NCBI RefSeq assembly: GCF_024385575.1
Contig: NZ_JANFMV010000001.1
Coordinates: 3,377,681-3,441,680, forward strand
DNA from: Rhizobium sp. NRK18
GTDB lineage: Bacteria > Pseudomonadota > Alphaproteobacteria > Rhizobiales > Rhizobiaceae
Reading direction: 5' to 3'
DNA length: 64,000 nt
Notes under the pieces: model-generated
Databases searched by the model: none
Told to the model about the DNA's origin: nothing
The model's input: only the letters and a program-made list of their open reading frames with translations
Translations under genes and position numbers: made by a program
Part shown: piece after piece, positions 8,318 through 16,824 of the stretch
How the letters are laid out: each line of letters starts with the position of its first letter
Position numbering within the stretch: the stretch's first letter is position 1

Positions 8318-9481
8318 TCAAAATCCGTCATAGCCGGCAAGAAATATCGTATCGGCACTCATGCCGGTCTTGAGATGTGCAGCGTCTCCCGTAAGAAACG
8401 CAATACCCGCCTTGTCGAACGGCGCCGCGCCCAGTTTCTGGCCGCTTTCCTTCAGCGGAACATACCGCAGTTCCCTGCCACCGGTTCGCAAACCTGCTGC
8501 AAAAAACGGACTTTCGACATCTGTGGAGATGACGCATCGTTCCACGGCGGTCAAATGGCCCTGAACCTCTGGGAACTGGGCGACCTCTCCAAGAAAGCCC
8601 GCAACATACGCTGCTTCATAATTGAAGCCGAAAGAAAATTTGAACTGATGCCCATAAAGGTCGCCCGGGCAGCGTCGCATGCATTCAATGATCCAGAAGT
8701 CCCTCTCGGAAGCGATAAATTGTGTGTGCAGCAAGCCGGTTTGCAAATGAAGAGCGGATACGATCTTGCTTATTGCTTGGTGTACCGCCGAACGTTTGCG
8801 CCCGTCCAAAAGCGAGGGATAAGTGGATCTGTCAACCTGGTAGGGGTACACCTCGCAGAACTCATCCACAAAATCATGCCAGATCACCTCGCCGTCCGCG
8901 ATGAATGCGGTATGACTATGCAGCGCGCCGTCCACAAATTGCTCAACAACCGCGGAACTCGTCCTGGACACAGTGAATGCGTGCGCGGCCGCCGACATCG
9001 CCTCTTCGGCACTGGCCACGAGACTGACACCTCTTCCGCTAAAACTGTCGACAGGCTTTACGAGCGCCCGACCGGCGAACTCCGGCAACCGGAATGGTTG
9101 GTCAGCGCTCAGGCTGCCATAGGTTTGGGGAACAGGCACGCCGATTTGATTGCAAAAATCTCGGAACTTGTTTTTGACATGCAAAATTTGAGTGGTTTCC
9201 GGATTGTCAAACCCCGGGAAACCCATCTTGTCTGCAACGAACGCTGCGGCAAGGTATGAATAGTCGTTAGAGGTCGGAACTATGAAATCGTAATTGCCAT
9301 CCTTGCATATCCTGTAAAGAGTGGCACCGTCCGAATAATCTTCGAGAATGACATCATCGGCAAATTTGTGGCATGGATCATCGCCGAACTTGCCTATCGT
9401 CGTTACAGTGAGGCCTCTTGCCTTCAGCGCCATTAACATGGGCATTGCACTGAAACTGCTTCCGATCAGCAGCGCCTTCAT
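8318..9481 (-). CDS. ATP-grasp domain ligase
   Basis: A 387-residue protein. An N-terminal Rossmann-like region (MKALLIGSSFSAMPML) is followed by an ATP-grasp fold: RALVKPVDSFSGRGVSLV about residues 135-152 is the ATP-binding lysine plus flexible Gly loop, VVEQFVDG follows near 180, and IIECMRRCPGD about 266-276 carries the metal-binding acidic/Arg end. The family joins a carboxylate to an amine or other nucleophile through an acyl phosphate. In this operon it may attach an amino acid or other acid to the 3-amino sugar (inference). ATG 9481 has GGGG upstream and is preferred to the ATG at 9505. It is the first well-supported gene of the leftward operon. Confidence 0.75.
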   Translation of the reverse strand: MKALLIGSSFSAMPMLMALKARGLTVTTIGKFGDDPCHKFADDVILEDYSDGATLYRICKDGNYDFIVPTSNDYSYLAAAFVADKMGFPGFDNPETTQILHVKNKFRDFCNQIGVPVPQTYGSLSADQPFRLPEFAGRALVKPVDSFSGRGVSLVASAEEAMSAAAHAFTVSRTSSAVVEQFVDGALHSHTAFIADGEVIWHDFVDEFCEVYPYQVDRSTYPSLLDGRKRSAVHQAISKIVSALHLQTGLLHTQFIASERDFWIIECMRRCPGDLYGHQFKFSFGFNYEAAYVAGFLGEVAQFPEVQGHLTAVERCVISTDVESPFFAAGLRTGGRELRYVPLKESGQKLGAAPFDKAGIAFLTGDAAHLKTGMSADTIFLAGYDGF

Positions 9482-9505
9482 AGGCTTTATCCCCGCCTTC
9501 ATCAT

Positions 9506-10293
9506 TTTACCGCACTACAAGCTCCCGACTCATACGAGACGAGCGCCGATGACCGTACACAAGTGGCGGTTTGCTAGCAGTTCAGTTTGCCAATCGCAAT
9601 GCGTGCAAAATCAATGGTAAGTCTTGGTGTGCCCTGACGATCTGCTTCTCTGAGCGGCCTGTCGATGCGACCTTCTTGGACTTGCTCTATAAAGCCTTCG
9701 CAAAACCGCGCGAGGAAACCCGCTTCTTCTTGCGGGGCCATCAAACCCGTCTGTCCACATCATTTTTCGAATCCTCACGCCCCACCATGCCGTAGACCAG
9801 CCCCCTTCTTCTGGCTTTCAAGGAACGGCCGCATTCAGCGAGCAAAGGAAACACGGGGCATGTCGCCTTTCCCTGAGGAAACAACGATGCGGGCGACGTC
9901 CCAGACGCGATCGAGGCTGATGATCATCTCCGGTACAGGCCGCCATGCCAAACCTCCGCTCTGCAACATGGGAAACGGCCACGCCTCACCGAAGGCATTT
10001 TTATCCTTGAGGCGTGTTGGCGGGGCTCCCTGGCCGGCCTAAGGATCCGGTCATCTGACACGAGAACTCTCTCGCCATCATCGGAACGGTGGGCAACCTC
10101 ATGCCCAAGCCGGCCCCTGCCATCATCGTCACTGCGACAGTTCAAGCTCTCCCAAAGCAAGCCTCGAAGCTCCGCAGAGATCCGGCTGCCCCCGTCCCAA
10201 CGCTCGCGCAAGATCGAGGATGCCGCGGCGCAAACGGTTGCGAACCAGAAAGCGGGAAAAATGGAGAAGATCAAGTACAGCTGAAGCTTGGAG
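9506..10293. other. Mostly non-coding stretch between the polysaccharide locus and tRNA-Phe
   Basis: Apart from the small frame at 9574-9741 and a weak leftward frame at 9924-10274, nothing convincing is seen. The weak frame starts with TTG, has 116 codons and a hydrophobic N-terminus MIFSIFPAFWFATVCAAASS, then low-complexity Arg-rich sequence. It could be a small membrane-anchored rhizobial protein or a decayed gene, but lacks a ribosome-binding site. The region probably holds the promoter of the leftward ATP-grasp operon and old boundary debris. Confidence 0.4.
9574..9741 (-). CDS. Small open frame, possible remnant of a longer gene
   Basis: A 55-residue frame starting MAPQEEAGFLARF and ending FARIAIGKLNC. 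Its amino-acid pattern looks like true coding sequence: an amphipathic helix, then a READRQGTPR turn and a hydrophobic end. A stop lies seven codons before its ATG, there is no clear ribosome-binding site, and no family was recognised. It is on the same strand as, and 93 bases upstream of, the ATP-grasp start. It may be the tail of a decayed gene at the edge of the polysaccharide locus. Confidence 0.3.
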   Translation of the reverse strand: MAPQEEAGFLARFCEGFIEQVQEGRIDRPLREADRQGTPRLTIDFARIAIGKLNC

Positions 10294-10369
10294 TGGTGCC
10301 CAGGACCGGAATCGAACCAGTGACACGCGGATTTTCAATCCGCTGCTCTACCAACTGAGCTACCTGGGC
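10294..10369 (-). tRNA. tRNA-Phe (GAA)
   Basis: A 76-base cloverleaf on the minus strand. The acceptor stem GCCCAGG pairs with CCTGGGC, the D-arm is GCTCAGTTGGTAGAGC, and the anticodon loop TTGAAAA gives GAA (bases 10334-10336). The T-arm contains GGTTCGATTCC and the 3' CCA is encoded. Its 3' end faces the accessory polysaccharide locus. Confidence 0.97.
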
Positions 10370-10530
10370 AACCTTGTCGCTTCCTGCCGTCTGGCGCGTC
10401 GGGCAGTTGGTGTGCCCCGGAAGCGAGCGGGGTTATAGCATCTTGCTCGCCCATGTCCAGCGTCAAACAAAACTTTTTTGACAAGAATTTCAAATAACTG
10501 AATTCACAAGAAAAACGGGCGCAAATCCGG

Positions 10531-10743
10531 TCAGTCTTCGTCGCTTCCGTCCGCCTTCGCCTCATCCTCCGCGACCGGTATGGCGTAGGAGCCGCTCAGC
10601 CAGCGATTGAGATCGATGTTGCGGCAGCGGTCCGAGCAGAAGGGATAGTTTTCACGGGACGACGAGCGCCCGCATTCGGGGCACGGTCGCGTCTTTCTCA
10701 AGGGCTCCACCTTGGCGCCCACCTTTATTTCATCGCGCGGCAT
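10531..10743 (-). CDS. yacG: DNA gyrase inhibitor YacG (zinc-binding)
   Basis: A 70-residue protein with the YacG zinc site [20 protein letters not shown]: two CxxC/CxxxC pairs binding one zinc, with the family's PFCSxRC signature. This is followed by [14 protein letters not shown] and an acidic tail. In E. coli YacG binds GyrB and inhibits gyrase. It lies nine bases after maf on the same strand, an arrangement common in alphaproteobacteria. The length matches the family. Confidence 0.93.
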   Translation of the reverse strand: MPRDEIKVGAKVEPLRKTRPCPECGRSSSRENYPFCSDRCRNIDLNRWLSGSYAIPVAEDEAKADGSDED

Positions 10744-10752
10744 GAGTTCAGT

Positions 10753-11373
10753 CTATCCGTTCAACCATGTGTGTTGCACGTCGTAACCCTCGCCGGAAAG
10801 CAGCTGCACCGTTTCGAGGAGCGGCAGGCCGACGACGCTGGAATAGGAACCGACCAGCTTCTGCACGAAGCTGCCAGCAATCCCCTGAATGGCATAGCCG
10901 CCCGCCTTGCCCTTCCATTGGCCGGAGGCGAGATAGGCGTCGATCTCACGTGCCGAGAGACGCTTGAAGCGCACCTTCGTCTCGACAACCTTGATCCGGC
11001 TGGCATTGCCCGGCGTGACAAGGCAGATGCCGGTGAACACCCAGTGGGCGCGTCCCGACAACAGATGCAGGCAGCTCGTCGCCTCGCCGGCCGTCTCCGC
11101 CTTCGGCAGGATGCGCCGGCCGACGGCCACCACCGTGTCGGCGGAAAGGATGTAGCTTCCCTGCAGTTCCGGATCGCTCTTCACGGCCTTATGGGCAGCC
11201 GACGCCTTTTCGGCGGCCAGCCGCTTGGCCAGAGAGCGCGGATGCTCGCCCTTCTCCGGCGTCTCGTCGATGTTCATCGGCAGCAGGCGATCGGGCGTGA
11301 CCCCAACCTGCGCAAGCAGGTCGACGCGACGCGGCGAGCCGGAGGCCAGAATGAGCTTTTCCCTGAGCGCCAT
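10753..11373 (-). CDS. maf: Maf-like nucleoside triphosphate pyrophosphatase
   Basis: A 206-residue cytosolic housecleaning enzyme that hydrolyses non-canonical or excess NTPs to NMP and pyrophosphate. The N-terminus has the invariant [14 protein letters not shown], then [24 protein letters not shown] with the catalytic aspartate near residue 79, and [11 protein letters not shown] and [11 protein letters not shown] near the C-terminus. Start ATG 11373 has GGGG upstream. It is probably co-transcribed from infA through maf into yacG. Confidence 0.93.
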   Translation of the reverse strand: MALREKLILASGSPRRVDLLAQVGVTPDRLLPMNIDETPEKGEHPRSLAKRLAAEKASAAHKAVKSDPELQGSYILSADTVVAVGRRILPKAETAGEATSCLHLLSGRAHWVFTGICLVTPGNASRIKVVETKVRFKRLSAREIDAYLASGQWKGKAGGYAIQGIAGSFVQKLVGSYSSVVGLPLLETVQLLSGEGYDVQHTWLNG

Positions 11374-11410
11374 GGAGCCCCTTTTTCGGAAGGAGGAAAC
11401 CGGAAACCGG

Positions 11411-11629
11411 TTACTTGAAGCGGTAGGTGATCCGGCCCTTGGTCAGATCGTAAGGCGTCATCTCGACGAGGACCTTGTCGCCGGCCAGAACGCGGATCCG
11501 GTTCTTGCGCATGCGGCCCGCCGTGTGGGCGATGATTTCGTGGTCGTTCTCCAGCTTCACGCGGAAGGTCGCGTTCGGCAGAAGTTCGGTGACGACACCG
11601 GGAAATTCGAGGACTTCTTCTTTAGCCAT
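11411..11629 (-). CDS. infA: Translation initiation factor IF-1
   Basis: The 72-residue product starts [13 protein letters not shown] and contains [25 protein letters not shown] and [13 protein letters not shown], the full OB-fold of IF-1 at the exact family length. It occupies the ribosomal A site during initiation. It precedes maf by 37 bases on the same strand. The 167 bases upstream (11630-11796) are non-coding and probably hold its promoter. Confidence 0.98.
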   Translation of the reverse strand: MAKEEVLEFPGVVTELLPNATFRVKLENDHEIIAHTAGRMRKNRIRVLAGDKVLVEMTPYDLTKGRITYRFK

Positions 11630-11796
11630 CTAGTGGTATTCTTCCTGTCTTGAAAAGAACCGGAAGCGGCAGCCTCCGGAAATTGCGGCGGAAACTACAC
11701 CCTCGCCGTTCATTTGTGAACCATTTTGATGGAATAAACGGTGAACTTTGTTTTTTGCGCGCAACGCACCGCCGGGAGACCAACCTGTCCCACGCC

Positions 11797-12279
11797 TCAG
11801 GCGAGATCCGCCGCACGGCCCGTTGAGAGATGGGCCTTGATCTGACGGGTCAGGTGGTCGCGAACGTCGCGATAGGCCGAGAGGATCTGCTCGCGGGTGC
11901 CGGTCGCAAGCGTCGGATCGAGCGTCGGCCAGTACATGACGTCGACGGCATTGGCGCGCGTCAGTTCGAGTGCCGCATGATGGGCCTCCGGCGCCAGCGT
12001 GATGACGAGGTCGAAATAGTCGTCTTCCAGCTCTTCCAGCGTCTGCGGCTGGCGGCGGCCGAGCGTGAGGCCGATTTCCTCGAGAACGGCATCGACGAAG
12101 GGGTCGCGCTTGCCGGTGCGCACGCCAGCCGAGGCGATGTAGGTGCCGCGCGGCAGCAGCGAACGGGCAATGGCTTCGGCCATCGGCGAGCGGATCGAGT
12201 TCATGCCGCACATGAAGAGGATCGCGCCCGGCGCCCGGCTGTTCTCTTTGGCGTCGGACGGGTCTGCCATGCCCGTCAT
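11797..12279 (-). CDS. Low-molecular-weight protein-tyrosine phosphatase
   Basis: A 160-residue protein with the CX5R(S) P-loop as CGMNSIRS: nucleophile Cys24 and Arg30. This is followed by [11 protein letters not shown] and, later, a DP pair in YWPTLDPT that may supply the acid. It probably dephosphorylates phosphotyrosine, although arsenate-reductase relatives share the fold. The P-loop sits near the N-terminus as in the family. It overlaps the UPF0262 gene by four bases (ATGA), so the two are coupled. Confidence 0.85.
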   Translation of the reverse strand: MTGMADPSDAKENSRAPGAILFMCGMNSIRSPMAEAIARSLLPRGTYIASAGVRTGKRDPFVDAVLEEIGLTLGRRQPQTLEELEDDYFDLVITLAPEAHHAALELTRANAVDVMYWPTLDPTLATGTREQILSAYRDVRDHLTRQIKAHLSTGRAADLA

Positions 12280-12746
12280 CCCCGCCAGTAGAGCACACAG
12301 ACGAGGGTGAACAGCCGGCGAGCGGTATCGAAATCGATCTCGATCTTGCCTTTCAGGCGATCCATCAGGGTCTGCGAGCCGTCATTGTGGATGCCGCGGC
12401 GGCCCATGTCGATCGCCTCGATCTGGCTCGGCGTCGAGGAGCGGATCGCCTCGTAATAGCTTTCGCAGATCATGAAATAGTCCTTCACGATCCGCCGGAA
12501 CGGCGTCAGCGACAGGATATGGGTCGCCACGGGATCGCCAGCTTCCGTCTTGATGTCGAAGACCAGCTTGGCGTCGACCAGCGACAGGTTAAGCTTGTAC
12601 GGGCCGCCCGCATGGCCAACGGGATGGAAGCTGTTTTCCTCGATCAGGTCGAAGATGGCGACGGCGCGTTCGTGCTCGACATCGGGGGTGGAGCGGCCGA
12701 TGCTTTCGTCCAACGTGACATCGCAAAGCCTTTTCTCCCCCGCCAT
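12276..12746 (-). CDS. UPF0262 family protein
   Basis: A 156-residue conserved alphaproteobacterial protein of unknown function. Recognised features are [20 protein letters not shown] near the start, [16 protein letters not shown], and [16 protein letters not shown]. Soluble, with no signal peptide. It sits between hisD (three bases away) and the phosphatase (four-base overlap), the order typical for Rhizobiaceae, so it is part of a hisD operon. Confidence 0.85.
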   Translation of the reverse strand: MAGEKRLCDVTLDESIGRSTPDVEHERAVAIFDLIEENSFHPVGHAGGPYKLNLSLVDAKLVFDIKTEAGDPVATHILSLTPFRRIVKDYFMICESYYEAIRSSTPSQIEAIDMGRRGIHNDGSQTLMDRLKGKIEIDFDTARRLFTLVCVLYWRG

Positions 12747-12749
12747 CGC

Positions 12750-14048
12750 CTAGCTCTCCAGGTTGAGGCGGATGCCGACCGAGCGGGCGTGCGCGTCGAG
12801 CCCCTCGCATTCGGCGAGCGTGATGGCGGCGGGACCAAGCGCGCGAAGCTGCTCCGGTCCCAGGCGCAGGATCGACGTGCGCTTCATGTAGTCGAGAACC
12901 GACAGGCCGGAGGAGAAGCGGGCCGAACGCGCTGTCGGCAGGACGTGGTTTGAGCCGCCGACGTAATCGCCGATGACCTCCGGGGTATGACGGCCGACGA
13001 AGATGGCGCCGGCATTGCGGATGCCCGGCAGCAGAGCGTCCGGATCATCGACGGCGAGTTCCAGATGTTCGGCGGCAATGCGGTTGGCAAGCGGCAGCGA
13101 CTGATCAAGCGTATCGACGATGATGATGGCGCCGAAATCGCGCCAGCTGGCCGCCGCGGTCTCGCCACGCGACAGGGTCTTCAGCTGCCGCTCGACCGCG
13201 TCTTCGACCGCCTTGCCGAAGGCGGTGTCATCCGTCATCAGGATCGACTGGGCGCCGGCATCATGTTCCGCCTGGGCGAGAAGATCGGCGGCGATCCAGT
13301 CGGGATTATTGTTGCGGTCGGCGATGACCAGCACTTCCGAAGGGCCGGCAATCATGTCGATGCCGACCGTCCCGAACACCTGGCGCTTGGCGGCAGCCAC
13401 AAAGGCATTGCCGGGGCCGGTGATCTTGGCGACGGGACGGATAGTCTCGGTGCCATAGGCGAGTGCGGCCACGGCCTGCGCACCGCCAATGCGGTATATC
13501 TCCGAGACGCCCGCAATGCGGGCGGCGGCGAGAACGGCGGGATTGAGCTTGCCGCCATTCGCCGGAACGACCATGACGATGCGCTCGACACCGGCGACCT
13601 TGGCCGGAATGGCATTCATCAGCACCGAACTCGGATAGCTAGCCGTACCGCCGGGGACGTAGAGACCGACGGCCTCGATCGCCGTCCAGCGCGAGCCGAG
13701 GCCGACACCCAGTGCGTCCTCGTAGAGATCGTCCTTCGGCAATTGGCGGCTGTGATGCTTCTCGATGCGTTCGGCAGCGAGCGTCAGGGCCCCGATGACG
13801 GCCGGTTCGACGTCTGCGTAAGCCTTGTCGATTTCGGCGGCGGAGACGGCAAGTCCGACAGCGGTCACGTCAACACCATCGAAGCGGGAGGTGTATTCGG
13901 CCAGCGCCGCGTCGCCGCGCGCCTGGACGTCCGCGATGATGCGCGCAACGATATCGTTGACGTCCTGCGAGACCTCGCGCTTCGTCGTCAGGAAGGCTGC
14001 GAACCGCGCCTCGAAATCCGCCGCCGAGCCCTCAAGCCAGATTGCCAC
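12750..14048 (-). CDS. hisD: Histidinol dehydrogenase
   Basis: A 432-residue zinc enzyme that performs the last two oxidations of histidine biosynthesis (histidinol to histidine, 2 NAD). Seen are YVPGGTASYPSSVLMNA, KITGPGNAFVAAAKR, MIAGPSEVLVIAD, AEHDAGAQSIL (zinc/catalytic region) and AEHLELA with HTPEVIGDYVGGSNHVLPT. The length is normal. The start is GTG 14048 with AAGGAAG upstream. It is followed by UPF0262 after a three-base gap. Confidence 0.97.
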   Translation of the reverse strand: MAIWLEGSAADFEARFAAFLTTKREVSQDVNDIVARIIADVQARGDAALAEYTSRFDGVDVTAVGLAVSAAEIDKAYADVEPAVIGALTLAAERIEKHHSRQLPKDDLYEDALGVGLGSRWTAIEAVGLYVPGGTASYPSSVLMNAIPAKVAGVERIVMVVPANGGKLNPAVLAAARIAGVSEIYRIGGAQAVAALAYGTETIRPVAKITGPGNAFVAAAKRQVFGTVGIDMIAGPSEVLVIADRNNNPDWIAADLLAQAEHDAGAQSILMTDDTAFGKAVEDAVERQLKTLSRGETAAASWRDFGAIIIVDTLDQSLPLANRIAAEHLELAVDDPDALLPGIRNAGAIFVGRHTPEVIGDYVGGSNHVLPTARSARFSSGLSVLDYMKRTSILRLGPEQLRALGPAAITLAECEGLDAHARSVGIRLNLES

Positions 14049-14119
14049 GTCGTCTTCCTTTCATGTCCGGCCGCAAGGCGGCCATTCCCCCAATGGTCCC
14101 GGTCAAAGGGAACCGTGCC

Positions 14120-14560
14120 TCAGCCGGCTTCCGGATGGAAGGGCTTGTGCGCGGTTTCCCAGGCGCCGCCGATATCGGCGAGCTGGGCCTCCAGCACTTC
14201 GACCTGCAGCATGATCGAACCGCCGCCGGCAAGCGTCAGTTCGATCCAGCCTTCCGGCCCCTCGCCGTCCCGCTCATAGCGGATGGCGAGGAGCGAAAGC
14301 ACTCCATCGCGATCCTTGCGGCTGAAGCCGATCGACCGGACGGCGCTGACCCGCTTGAAGACCAGCGCGGCGCGACGGCGCTCGTGCGTCTTGCGCCTCT
14401 TCGTCTCTTCTTCCCAGACGAAACGGTTGGCGGCCAGCGTGAACTGCCCAGCCTTCGCCTCGAAGGACATGTCGCCGATCTTGAACACCGCATCCTGCAT
14501 GCAGGCGGAGATGACCTTCAGGTCGTCCTCATCCAGTGCCAGAAGCTTCAATTCGCTCAT
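14120..14560 (-). CDS. DUF2948 family protein
   Basis: A 146-residue protein of unknown function found next to hisD and murA across Rhizobiales. It contains LLALDEDDLKVISACMQDAVFKIGD near the N-terminus, RFVWEEE about residue 48, and ELTLAGGGSIMLQVEVLEAQL near the C-terminus. No membrane segment or catalytic motif is evident. It is separated from hisD by 71 bases that include a small GGCCGC/GCGGCC hairpin. Confidence 0.85.
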   Translation of the reverse strand: MSELKLLALDEDDLKVISACMQDAVFKIGDMSFEAKAGQFTLAANRFVWEEETKRRKTHERRRAALVFKRVSAVRSIGFSRKDRDGVLSLLAIRYERDGEGPEGWIELTLAGGGSIMLQVEVLEAQLADIGGAWETAHKPFHPEAG

Positions 14561-14664
14561 TGCAAGGTTTCCATCGTGTCACTTACCGTTAGCGAAGCAC
14601 ATAGGATGCTGCGGCGCAAACCGCAACAGCAGGAGGCGGCAAGAGGTGGAAATGTGGCGGCGGA

Positions 14665-15957
14665 TCAGTCGCTGACCCGCTCGACGGTGGCGCCGCAATT
14701 GGTCAGCTTTTCCTCCAGCCGCTCGAAGCCGCGATCGAGGTGATAGACGCGGCTGACGGTGGTCTCGCCTTCGGCCGCAAGGCCGGCGATGACCAGCGAC
14801 ACCGAAGCACGCAGATCGGTCGCCATGACCGGCGCACCGCGCAGCTTCTGGACGCCCTCGATCTTCGCGGTCTGGCCGGAGAGCGAAATCCGCGCGCCGA
14901 GACGGGCGAGTTCCTGGACGTGCATGAAGCGGTTTTCGAAGATGGTCTCGGTGATGTGCGAGACGCCGGAGGACCGCGTCATCAGGCCCATGAACTGCGC
15001 CTGCAGGTCGGTCGGGAAACCCGGATAGGGATCGGTCACCACGTCGACCGGCTTGATGCCCCCGCCGTTGCGGACCACGCGAATGCCCGATGCCGTCTCG
15101 GTGACTTCGGCGCCGGCGCGGCGGATGGCTTCAAGCGCGGTATCGAGAAGATGCGCGTTTGTGCCTTCCAGCGTAACGTCGCCGCCCGTCATCGCAACGG
15201 CCATGGCATAGGTGCCCGTCTCGATGCGGTCGGGCAGGACGCGGTGGCGCGCGCCGGAGAGCGAAGTGACGCCCTCGATCGTGATCGTCGAGGTGCCGTG
15301 GCCGGAAATCTTGGCGCCCATGGCATTCAGGCAGTTGGCGAGGTCGACGACCTCCGGCTCGCGGGCCGCATTGCCGATCACCGTCGTGCCGCGCGCCAGC
15401 GCCGCGGCCATCATCATCACATGGGTCGCACCGACCGATACCTTCGGGAAGGTGTAGCGGGTGCCGACCAGACCGCCCTTCGGCGCCTTGGCGTTGATGT
15501 AGCCGCCGTCGATTTCCATTTCCGCGCCAAGCGCCGTCAGGCCCTCGATGAAGAGATCGACCGGCCGTGTGCCGATGGCGCAGCCGCCCGGCAGCGAAAC
15601 CCGGGCCTGACCCTCACGGGCGAGCAGCGGGCCGATCACCCAGAAGCTGGCACGCATCTTGGAGACCAGATCGTAGGGCGCGGTCGTGTCGACGACGGTG
15701 CGGCAGGTGAAATGGATGGTGCGGGAATATGTCTCCCCCTGGCTTTCGCGGCGGCCGTTGACGGCTATGTCGACGCCATGATTGCCGAGAATGCGCATCA
15801 GCTGCTCGACGTCGGCGAGATGCGGGACATTCTCGAGCGTCAGCGTATCGCTGGTCAGCAACGAGGCGATCATCAGCGGCAGCGCAGCGTTCTTGGCGCC
15901 CGAGATCGGAATAATTCCATTGAGCGGATTGCCGCCGATGATCCTGATGCGATCCAT
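14665..15957 (-). CDS. murA: UDP-N-acetylglucosamine 1-carboxyvinyltransferase
   Basis: A 430-residue enzyme adding enolpyruvate from PEP to UDP-GlcNAc, the first committed step of peptidoglycan synthesis. The N-terminus has [13 protein letters not shown] with the catalytic lysine. [13 protein letters not shown] holds Cys126, the fosfomycin-target cysteine, so the enzyme should be fosfomycin-sensitive in principle. [14 protein letters not shown] and [15 protein letters not shown] are also present. Length is normal. It heads the leftward housekeeping series with a ~100-base gap before DUF2948. Confidence 0.97.
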   Translation of the reverse strand: MDRIRIIGGNPLNGIIPISGAKNAALPLMIASLLTSDTLTLENVPHLADVEQLMRILGNHGVDIAVNGRRESQGETYSRTIHFTCRTVVDTTAPYDLVSKMRASFWVIGPLLAREGQARVSLPGGCAIGTRPVDLFIEGLTALGAEMEIDGGYINAKAPKGGLVGTRYTFPKVSVGATHVMMMAAALARGTTVIGNAAREPEVVDLANCLNAMGAKISGHGTSTITIEGVTSLSGARHRVLPDRIETGTYAMAVAMTGGDVTLEGTNAHLLDTALEAIRRAGAEVTETASGIRVVRNGGGIKPVDVVTDPYPGFPTDLQAQFMGLMTRSSGVSHITETIFENRFMHVQELARLGARISLSGQTAKIEGVQKLRGAPVMATDLRASVSLVIAGLAAEGETTVSRVYHLDRGFERLEEKLTNCGATVERVSD

Positions 15958-16067
15958 GTAAACCTACGGGCCGTTTCTCGCGCCCGCCTTTCCTAATTCA
16001 TAAAGATTGGGATGGGTCTTTAGATGATTAAGTCCGCGCATTCAATTGAAAGCGGCACGGTTGTCCG

Positions 16068-16265
16068 TCACGATTCGTCCGATTTTACGGCGGGAAGCCC
16101 GTCCGTCTCGTCGGCATCGCCCGCCCGGCGCGAGCGCGCCTGGGTCTTCCGACGCATCAGGTTTTCCCTGAGCTTGGCCGCCGCGCGCGCCTTACGCGCA
16201 TCCGCCGCCCGCTCGGCCGCCGTCTTCACAGGTTTTCCATCATTTTTTGCGTTTTTCGAAGACAC
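16068..16265 (-). CDS. Small basic conserved rhizobial protein
   Basis: A 65-residue, Lys/Arg/Ala-rich protein, largely helical by composition: AAERAADARKARAAAKLRENLMRRK, then a conserved-looking RRAGDADETDGLP acidic tail. I recall similar short proteins next to murA in rhizobia but know no function. GTG 16265 or the adjacent TTG 16268 is the start; GAGGA lies six to nine bases upstream and there is no in-frame ATG. It is transcribed toward murA. Confidence 0.6.
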   Translation of the reverse strand: MSSKNAKNDGKPVKTAAERAADARKARAAAKLRENLMRRKTQARSRRAGDADETDGLPAVKSDES

Positions 16266-16502
16266 CAAGCTTCGTCCTCATTTGCCAATCCCAAGGCCCG
16301 CGCCGCCGGGGCCGGACCGCCTATCCTGGCGACGTTCTAGCGAATTATTCGGCCAGGCAAAAGACGTCACATCAGGATTGCCGAAAGTGACCGCCACAAC
16401 GAAAATTGTCCCCCAAAGCACAAATTGCGGCTTGCGCTCACCCGAAACCTGTGGCAATAGCCGCCCCGTCCGCAAGGAACGAAGCAATCTGCTTCACAGT
16501 CA

Positions 16503-16577
16503 GCTGCTATAGCTCAGGGGTAGAGCACTCCCTTGGTAAGGGAGAGGCCGAGAGTTCAAATCTCTCTAGCAGCACCA
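16503..16577 (+). tRNA. tRNA-Thr (GGT)
   Basis: A 75-base cloverleaf. The acceptor stem GCTGCTA pairs with TAGCAGC, the D-arm is AGCTCAGGGGTAGAGC, and the anticodon loop TTGGTAA gives GGT. The T-arm is GAGAGTTCAAATCTCTC and CCA is encoded. Its 3' end is followed within 80 bases by an integrase fragment, so it is the likely attachment gene of the adjoining island. Confidence 0.97.
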
Positions 16578-16656
16578 TTTTTCTCCCAAGAAAATCAATT
16601 ATTTGCTGCGTATTCAGGGCTTTGACCTTCCTTTGTTGCACACAGAGGTGGTACAC

Positions 16657-16824
16657 ATGAGCCTCAGAATGGCTACCCCTTGGAAACATCCGAAGTCCGG
16701 CGTTTACTATTTCCGCAAGCGCGTTCCGATCAACCTTGTCGATGCCTTCAGAGGCAAGGAAGTAAAACTTTCGCTGCACACGAGATTATTCACCGGTGAA
16801 TCGGCGGCTTACGAAGCAGATTAG
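16657..16824 (+). pseudogene. Truncated tyrosine-recombinase (integrase) N-terminus
   Basis: A 55-residue product whose residues 6-40 read ATPWKHPKSGVYYFRKRVP and KEVKLSLHTR. This is the N-terminal DUF6538-type DNA-binding segment that begins many rhizobial phage/island integrases. The arm-binding and catalytic domains (R..HxxR..Y) are missing: a TAG stop falls at 16822, overlapping the stop of the convergent TRAP gene. Its position just 3' of tRNA-Thr and pointing into the island is typical of an integrase at an attL end, here inactivated by truncation. Confidence 0.75.

Noticed and set aside
9924..10274. A 116-codon leftward frame with a hydrophobic N-terminus
   Set aside because: TTG start without a ribosome-binding site and an Arg-rich disordered rest; not strong enough to list as a gene, so described only within the non-coding stretch.
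12987..15996. Long rightward frames opposite hisD and murA (430 and 418 codons)
   Set aside because: Both enzymes are complete with catalytic residues on the other strand; the reverse frames show no domain.
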